Shown: positions 10,548 through 18,552 of the stretch, one piece after another
Layout: each line of letters begins with the position of its first letter
How positions within the stretch are numbered: position 1 is the first letter of the stretch
Assembly: GCA_019415335.1 (NCBI GenBank)
Contig: DXKH01000008.1
Location: 1 to 18,552, forward strand
Origin: Citrobacter sp.
Lineage (GTDB): Bacteria > Pseudomonadota > Gammaproteobacteria > Enterobacterales > Enterobacteriaceae
Direction of reading: 5' to 3'
Length of the DNA stretch: 18,552 nt
Translations under genes and position numbers: made by a program
The notes under the pieces: generated by a model
Database searches by the model: none
The model's input: only the letters and a program-made list of their open reading frames with translations
Told to the model about the DNA's origin: nothing

Positions 10548-11033
10548 GTGAAAAAGTGGTTATTAGCGGCAGGTCTCGGTTTAGCAATGGTTACGTCTGC
10601 GCAGGCTGCTGACAAAATTGCTATCGTCAACATGGGTAGCCTGTTCCAGCAGGTTGCGCAGAAGACCGGTGTTTCCAACACGTTGGAAAATGAGTTTAAA
10701 GGCCGCGCGAGCGAACTGCAGCGTATGGAATCCGATCTGCAATCTAAAATGCAGCGTCTGCAGTCCATGAAAGCAGGTAGCGATCGTACTAAGCTGGAAA
10801 AAGACGTAATGGCTCAGCGCCAGACCTTCTCTCAGAAAGCGCAGGCTTTTGAGCAGGATCGTGCACGTCGTTCCAACGAAGAACGTGGCAAACTGGTTAC
10901 CCGTATCCAGACTGCTGTGAAATCTGTTGCCAGCAGCCAGAGCATCGATCTGGTCGTTGACGCGAACACCGTTGCTTACAACAGCAGCGATGTAAAAGAC
11001 ATCACCGCTGACGTACTGAAACAGGTTAAATAA
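10548..11033 (+). CDS. skp: Periplasmic chaperone Skp (OmpH)
   Basis: Skp is a trimeric jellyfish-shaped chaperone that holds unfolded outer membrane proteins in the periplasm and hands them to the BAM complex. The 161-residue precursor has a Sec signal peptide (about residues 1-20: [19 protein letters not shown], then ADKIAIV). After a short beta segment come long helical arms (about 40-130), rich in Lys, Arg, Glu and Gln. A closing segment, [21 protein letters not shown], completes the body. The start is GTG at 10548 with AAGGA at 10536-10540. An in-frame ATG at 10482 would put 22 polar residues before the signal peptide and is rejected. The gene follows bamA by 122 bases and precedes lpxD by 3. 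Confidence 0.97.
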   Translation: MKKWLLAAGLGLAMVTSAQAADKIAIVNMGSLFQQVAQKTGVSNTLENEFKGRASELQRMESDLQSKMQRLQSMKAGSDRTKLEKDVMAQRQTFSQKAQAFEQDRARRSNEERGKLVTRIQTAVKSVASSQSIDLVVDANTVAYNSSDVKDITADVLKQVK

Positions 11034-11036
11034 GTA

Positions 11037-12062
11037 ATGCCTTCAATTCGACTGGCTGATTTAGCAGAGCAGTTGGATGCAGAATTACACGGTGATGGCG
11101 ATCTCGTCATCACCGGCGTTGCGTCCATGCAATCTGCGCAAACGGGTCACATTACGTTCATGGTGAATCCGAAATACCGTGAACACCTGGCCTTATGCCA
11201 GGCGTCTGCCGTTGTCATGACGCAGGACGATCTTCCTTTTGCTAAGAGTGCTGCGCTGGTAGTGAAGAATCCCTACCTGACGTACGCGCGAATGGCGCAA
11301 ATTTTAGATACCACGCCGCAGCCGGCACAGAACATTGCACCGAGTGCAGTGGTTGATGCGACGGCAACGCTGGGTAGCAATGTTTCAATTGGCGCGAATG
11401 CGGTGATTGAATCTGGCGTGGAGCTTGGCGATAACGTAGTTATCGGCCCGGGCTGCTTCGTCGGGAAAAATACGAAAATTGGGGCCGGTTCGCGCCTGTG
11501 GGCAAATGTATCGGTTTACCACGACATTCAGATCGGTGAGAATTGCCTGATCCAGTCCAGTACGGTCATTGGTGCTGACGGTTTTGGCTATGCCAACGAT
11601 CGTGGCAATTGGGTGAAGATCCCGCAGTTGGGTCGCGTCATTATTGGCGATCGCGTGGAGATCGGCGCTTGTACTACCATCGACCGTGGTGCACTGGATG
11701 ATACGGTGATCGGCAATGGGGTTATCATTGATAACCAGTGTCAGATTGCACATAACGTTGTGATTGGCGACAATACGGCGGTTGCCGGGGGCGTCATCAT
11801 GGCGGGCAGCCTGAAGATTGGCCGTTATTGCATGATCGGTGGTGCCAGCGTAATCAACGGGCATATGGAAATATGCGACAAGGTTACCGTGACGGGCATG
11901 GGGATGGTGATGCGTCCCATCACTGAACCTGGCGTCTATTCCTCAGGCATTCCGCTGCAACCTAACAAAGTATGGCGTAAGACAGCCGCACTGGTGATGA
12001 ACATTGATGATATGAGCAAGCGCCTCAAAGCCATTGAGCGCAAGGTTAATCAACAAGACTAA
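11037..12062 (+). CDS. lpxD: UDP-3-O-(3-hydroxymyristoyl)glucosamine N-acyltransferase
   Basis: LpxD adds the second 3-hydroxymyristoyl chain, from acyl-ACP, to the 2-amino group of UDP-3-O-acyl-glucosamine. This is the third step of lipid A synthesis and occurs in the cytoplasm. The 341-residue product has a small N-terminal uridine-binding domain (about 1-100). A left-handed beta helix of hexapeptide repeats follows (about 105-300, for example [20 protein letters not shown]), then a C-terminal helix. The catalytic His239 is in [11 protein letters not shown]. The ATG at 11037 lies 3 bases after the skp stop, with AGG at 11023-11025 inside skp, so its translation is probably coupled to skp. 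Confidence 0.98.
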   Translation: MPSIRLADLAEQLDAELHGDGDLVITGVASMQSAQTGHITFMVNPKYREHLALCQASAVVMTQDDLPFAKSAALVVKNPYLTYARMAQILDTTPQPAQNIAPSAVVDATATLGSNVSIGANAVIESGVELGDNVVIGPGCFVGKNTKIGAGSRLWANVSVYHDIQIGENCLIQSSTVIGADGFGYANDRGNWVKIPQLGRVIIGDRVEIGACTTIDRGALDDTVIGNGVIIDNQCQIAHNVVIGDNTAVAGGVIMAGSLKIGRYCMIGGASVINGHMEICDKVTVTGMGMVMRPITEPGVYSSGIPLQPNKVWRKTAALVMNIDDMSKRLKAIERKVNQQD

Positions 12063-12087
12063 ACTCTCACCCGGTCACACATACTTT

Positions 12088-12124
12088 ACGGCCTGTCGGC
12101 ATTCATACGATTGCGGCAGGCCGT
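12088..12124 (+). other. Stem-loop between lpxD and fabZ
   Basis: ACGGCCTGTCG (12088-12098) pairs with CGGCAGGCCGT (12114-12124), 11 bp with one G-U pair, around a 15-base loop. The bases after it are GTTATTATT, not a clean T run, so termination would be weak at best. It lies 25 bases after lpxD and 41 bases before the fabZ start. It could act as an attenuator or an mRNA stability element. Confidence 0.55.
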
Positions 12125-12165
12125 GTTATTATTGGCTTTTAGCATATTTGGACAGGAAGAGTATT

Positions 12166-12621
12166 TTGACTACTAACACTCATACTCTGCATATTGAAGA
12201 GATTTTAGAACTTCTGCCGCACCGTTTTCCGTTTTTACTGGTTGACCGCGTGCTGGACTTTGAAGAAGGTCGTTTTCTGCGCGCAGTGAAAAATGTCTCC
12301 GTTAACGAGCCGTTTTTCCAGGGGCATTTCCCGGGTAAACCGATTTTCCCTGGCGTGCTGATTCTGGAAGCCATGGCACAGGCTACCGGTATTCTTGCGT
12401 TTAAAAGCGTTGGGAAACTGGAGCCAGGAGAACTCTACTATTTCGCCGGTATCGATGAAGCACGCTTTAAGCGTCCCGTCGTGCCAGGCGATCAGATGAT
12501 CATGGAAGTCACTTTCGAGAAAACGCGCCGTGGCCTGACCCGCTTTAAAGGGGTTGCGCTGGTTGACGGTAAAGTAGTTTGCGAAGCAACGATGATGTGC
12601 GCTCGTAGCCGGGAGGCCTGA
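12166..12621 (+). CDS. fabZ: 3-hydroxyacyl-ACP dehydratase FabZ
   Basis: FabZ dehydrates (R)-3-hydroxyacyl-ACP to trans-2-enoyl-ACP in fatty acid elongation. The hot-dog-fold product is 151 residues, as in E. coli. The catalytic His54 is in [10 protein letters not shown] and Glu68 in LILEAMAQ. The start is TTG (12166), giving MTTNTHTL, with AGGAAGAG at 12154-12161. The frame is open upstream to an ATG at 12034 inside lpxD, but that would run through the hairpin and add an unrelated peptide. It shares its substrate pool, 3-hydroxymyristoyl-ACP, with LpxA encoded next. This neighbourhood ties membrane phospholipid supply to lipid A supply. Confidence 0.97.
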   Translation: MTTNTHTLHIEEILELLPHRFPFLLVDRVLDFEEGRFLRAVKNVSVNEPFFQGHFPGKPIFPGVLILEAMAQATGILAFKSVGKLEPGELYYFAGIDEARFKRPVVPGDQMIMEVTFEKTRRGLTRFKGVALVDGKVVCEATMMCARSREA

Positions 12622-12624
12622 TAC

Positions 12625-13413
12625 GTGATTGATAAATCCGCCTTTATTCATCCAACTGCCATTGTGGAAGAGGGCGCCTCACTCGGCGCTAACGTTCACA
12701 TTGGTCCTTTTTGCCTTGTTGGACCCCATGTTGAAATTGGTGAGGGTACCGTACTGAAGTCTCACGTTGTTGTGAATGGTCATACCAAAATTGGCCGCGA
12801 TAACGAGATATATCAGTTCGCCTCCATCGGCGAAGTGAACCAGGATCTGAAATATGCTGGTGAACCGACTCGTGTGGAAATTGGCGATCGTAACCGCATT
12901 CGCGAAAGCGTTACCATTCATCGTGGCACAGTGCAGGGCGGTGGGTTGACGAAGGTGGGCAGCGATAACTTACTGATGATCAATGCCCATGTGGCACACG
13001 ATTGCACAATAGGGGATCGTTGTATTCTGGCGAATAACGCCACGCTTGCCGGTCACGTCTCGCTGGATGATTACGTCATCATCGGTGGCATGACCGCCGT
13101 GCACCAGTTCTGCATTATTGGTGCACACGTGATGGTCGGCGGCTGTTCTGGCGTTGCTCAGGACGTTCCGCCGTACGTTATTGCGCAGGGCAACCACGCG
13201 ACGCCGTTTGGCGTCAACATCGAAGGGCTGAAGCGTCGCGGGTTTACTCGCGAAGCGATCACCGCCATCCGCAATGCTTATAAAGCGTTGTACCGTAGCG
13301 GCAAAACGTTGGAAGACGTAAAACCGGAGATCGCCGAACTGGCGAAGCAGTATCCGGAAGTACAGGCGTTCAGCGATTTCTTTGCCCGCTCAACGCGCGG
13401 TCTGATTCGTTAA
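12625..13413 (+). CDS. lpxA: UDP-N-acetylglucosamine acyltransferase
   Basis: LpxA transfers 3-hydroxymyristate from ACP to the 3-OH of UDP-GlcNAc, the first and reversible step of lipid A synthesis. The 262-residue product is a left-handed beta helix (about residues 1-190) built from hexapeptide repeats such as [15 protein letters not shown] helical C-terminal part (about 195-262) follows. The catalytic His125 is in INAHVAHDC. The start is GTG at 12625, giving MIDKSAF, with a strong GGAGG at 12612-12616 in the last codons of fabZ. It lies 3 bases after fabZ, and its stop overlaps the lpxB start by one base (TAATG). Confidence 0.98.
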   Translation: MIDKSAFIHPTAIVEEGASLGANVHIGPFCLVGPHVEIGEGTVLKSHVVVNGHTKIGRDNEIYQFASIGEVNQDLKYAGEPTRVEIGDRNRIRESVTIHRGTVQGGGLTKVGSDNLLMINAHVAHDCTIGDRCILANNATLAGHVSLDDYVIIGGMTAVHQFCIIGAHVMVGGCSGVAQDVPPYVIAQGNHATPFGVNIEGLKRRGFTREAITAIRNAYKALYRSGKTLEDVKPEIAELAKQYPEVQAFSDFFARSTRGLIR

Positions 13414-14561
13414 TGGCTCAACAGCGCCCCTTAACGATTGCCCTGGTCGCCGGAGAAACCTCCGGCGATATTCTTGGTGCTGGCTTAATCCGGGCGCTGA
13501 AAGCGCGCGTACCTGACGCGCGTTTTGTCGGCGTCGCAGGCCCGCGCATGCAGGCCGAAGGCTGTGAAGCCTGGTATGAAATGGAAGAACTGGCGGTGAT
13601 GGGCATTGTGGAAGTGCTTGGACGCCTGCGGCGTCTGCTGCATATCCGCGCCGATCTGACCCGTCGATTCACTGAGCTACAGCCCGATGTATTCGTTGGT
13701 ATTGATGCACCCGATTTCAATATCACCCTAGAAGGGAATCTGAAGAAACAGGGTATCAAAACGATTCATTACGTCAGTCCGTCCGTCTGGGCGTGGCGAC
13801 AGAAACGCGTTTTCAAAATAGGCAGATCCACCAACATGGTTCTGGCTTTTCTGCCTTTCGAAAAAGCGTTTTACGACAAGTACAACGTGCCGTGCCGTTT
13901 TATCGGTCACACCATGGCGGATGCGATGCCGCTGGACCCGGATAAAAACGCGGCGCGGGATGTACTGGGGATCCCCCACGACGCGCACTGTCTGGCGTTA
14001 TTACCCGGCAGTCGCGGTGCGGAAGTAGAAATGCTCAGCGCCGACTTCCTGAAAACGGCCCAATTGTTGCGCCTGAGCTATCCCGACCTTGAGGTGGTGG
14101 TGCCGCTGGTAAACGCCAAACGGCGCGAACAGTTTGAACAGATCAAAGCCGAGGTTGCACCTGAGCTTTCCGTTCACATGCTGGACGGGATGGCGCGAGA
14201 AGCGATGATCGCCAGCGATGCCGCGCTGCTGGCATCCGGTACCGCTGCGCTCGAGTGTATGCTGGCGAAATGCCCAATGGTGGTGGGATATCGCATGAAG
14301 CCCTTCACGTTCTGGCTGGCGAAGCGACTGGTGAAGACAGATTATGTCTCGCTGCCAAACCTGCTGGCGGGAAGGGAACTGGTGAAAGAGCTGTTGCAGG
14401 AAGAGTGCGAGCCGCAAAAGTTGGCTGAGGCGCTTCTCCCCTTGCTGGCTAACGGTAAAACCAGCCATGCGATGCACGATACTTTCCGCGAACTGCATCA
14501 GCAGATCCGCTGTAATGCTGATGAGCAGGCGGCGGATGCGGTCCTGGAGTTAGCACGATGA
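13413..14561 (+). CDS. lpxB: Lipid A disaccharide synthase
   Basis: LpxB joins lipid X (2,3-diacylglucosamine 1-phosphate) to UDP-2,3-diacylglucosamine and releases UDP, forming the beta-1,6 disaccharide backbone of lipid A. It is a peripheral inner-membrane glycosyltransferase of family GT19. The 382-residue product has the expected length. It begins with [16 protein letters not shown] and contains the UDP-binding region [13 protein letters not shown] (about 190-202). The start shares a base with the lpxA stop (TAATG) and has little Shine-Dalgarno sequence, so it depends on reinitiation after lpxA. Its own stop overlaps rnhB by four bases (ATGA). Confidence 0.98.
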   Translation: MAQQRPLTIALVAGETSGDILGAGLIRALKARVPDARFVGVAGPRMQAEGCEAWYEMEELAVMGIVEVLGRLRRLLHIRADLTRRFTELQPDVFVGIDAPDFNITLEGNLKKQGIKTIHYVSPSVWAWRQKRVFKIGRSTNMVLAFLPFEKAFYDKYNVPCRFIGHTMADAMPLDPDKNAARDVLGIPHDAHCLALLPGSRGAEVEMLSADFLKTAQLLRLSYPDLEVVVPLVNAKRREQFEQIKAEVAPELSVHMLDGMAREAMIASDAALLASGTAALECMLAKCPMVVGYRMKPFTFWLAKRLVKTDYVSLPNLLAGRELVKELLQEECEPQKLAEALLPLLANGKTSHAMHDTFRELHQQIRCNADEQAADAVLELAR

Positions 14562-15154
14562 TCGAATTTGTTTATCCGCACACGCATTTAGTGGCGGGTG
14601 TGGATGAAGTCGGACGCGGTCCGTTGGTCGGCGCGGTCGTCACCGCTGCCGTGATCCTCGACCCGGCTCGCCCGATTGTGGGTCTTAACGATTCCAAAAA
14701 ATTATCTGAAAAGCGCCGTCTGGCGCTGTATGACGAAATCAAAGAAAAAGCGTTGAGCTGGAGCCTTGGTCGTGCGGAACCGCACGAGATCGATGAGCTG
14801 AATATTCTCCACGCCACGATGCTGGCCATGCAGCGAGCGGTGGCGGGGCTATCTATTGCGCCGGAATATGTGCTGATCGACGGTAATCGCTGCCCGGTAT
14901 TGCCGGTACCATCTCTGGCGGTAGTGAAGGGCGACAGCCGGGTGGCGGAAATCAGCGCCGCGTCTATTCTTGCGAAAGTCACGCGTGACGCCGAAATGGC
15001 CGCGTTGGATAGCGTTTTCCCGCAATATGGTTTTGCCCAGCACAAAGGGTATCCAACCGCTTTCCATCTGGAAAAACTGGCTGAACATGGCGCAACGGAG
15101 CATCACCGACGTAGTTTTGCTCCCGTTAAACGCGCACTGGGACTCGCGTCCTGA
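14558..15154 (+). CDS. rnhB: Ribonuclease HII
   Basis: RNase HII cuts RNA in RNA-DNA hybrids and incises at single ribonucleotides left in DNA, starting ribonucleotide excision repair. The 198-residue product has the family length and the four metal-binding acids: Asp16 and Glu17 in VDEVGRG, Asp108 in YVLIDGNR, and Asp126 in [19 protein letters not shown]. The ATG at 14558 overlaps the lpxB stop by four bases, with GGAG at 14546-14549. The next gene, dnaE, starts 24 bases later. A replication pair is thus placed at the end of a lipid A operon, as in other enterobacteria. Confidence 0.98.
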   Translation: MIEFVYPHTHLVAGVDEVGRGPLVGAVVTAAVILDPARPIVGLNDSKKLSEKRRLALYDEIKEKALSWSLGRAEPHEIDELNILHATMLAMQRAVAGLSIAPEYVLIDGNRCPVLPVPSLAVVKGDSRVAEISAASILAKVTRDAEMAALDSVFPQYGFAQHKGYPTAFHLEKLAEHGATEHHRRSFAPVKRALGLAS

Positions 15155-15178
15155 TTCTTGTGTCGAAGGAATCTGAAG

Positions 15179-18552
<3,374 letters not shown>

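Noticed and set aside
12034..12165. Upstream in-frame ATG extending FabZ by 44 residues
   Set aside because: It starts in lpxD and crosses the spacer stem-loop; TTG 12166 gives the exact family N-terminus.

Overview
This window is a stretch of core chromosome from an enterobacterium close to Escherichia, Salmonella and Citrobacter. As far as I remember the E. coli K-12 proteins, nearly every predicted protein here matches its E. coli counterpart in length and in most residues, and the gene order is the familiar one. Scattered substitutions (in Dxr, the BamA surface loops and the UppS N-terminus) argue against K-12 itself. A Citrobacter- or Salmonella-like genome is my best guess, from memory and not from a search. 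All genes lie on the + strand.

Layout: (1) 1-1827 is the end of rpsB (ribosomal protein S2) and tsf (EF-Ts). Their spacer holds an ERIC repeat and a strong intrinsic terminator, and a second terminator follows tsf. (2) 1944-4658 carries pyrH (UMP kinase), frr (ribosome recycling factor) and dxr (second step of the MEP isoprenoid pathway), each separated by hairpins or terminators. (3) 4659-4971 is a 313-base spacer with a good sigma70-type promoter, two closely spaced hairpins each followed by six T's, and a diverged second ERIC copy. (4) 4972-7964 holds uppS, cdsA and rseP: undecaprenyl-PP synthesis, CDP-diacylglycerol synthesis and the inner-membrane site-2 protease of the sigma-E pathway. 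(5) 7996-12062 holds bamA, skp and lpxD: outer-membrane protein assembly and lipid A synthesis. (6) 12166-18552 holds fabZ, lpxA, lpxB, rnhB and dnaE; dnaE runs off the end of the window, missing about its last 36 codons.

Functionally, the first part serves translation and nucleotide supply. The middle and later parts form a dense envelope-biogenesis cluster: the lipid carrier for peptidoglycan and O-antigen, phospholipid precursors, outer-membrane protein folding and lipid A. A near-consensus sigma-E promoter inside rseP would link the stress-signalling protease to transcription of bamA and the genes after it. Several junctions are translationally coupled (lpxA/lpxB and lpxB/rnhB overlap). 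Five of the 15 visible start codons are not ATG (frr, skp and lpxA GTG; cdsA and fabZ TTG).

I see no mobile element other than the two ERIC repeats, and no CRISPR array, tRNA, rRNA, prophage or unfamiliar protein-coding gene. The least explained sequence is the dxr-uppS spacer. I found no new protein system, and the findings concern non-coding structure and regulation.
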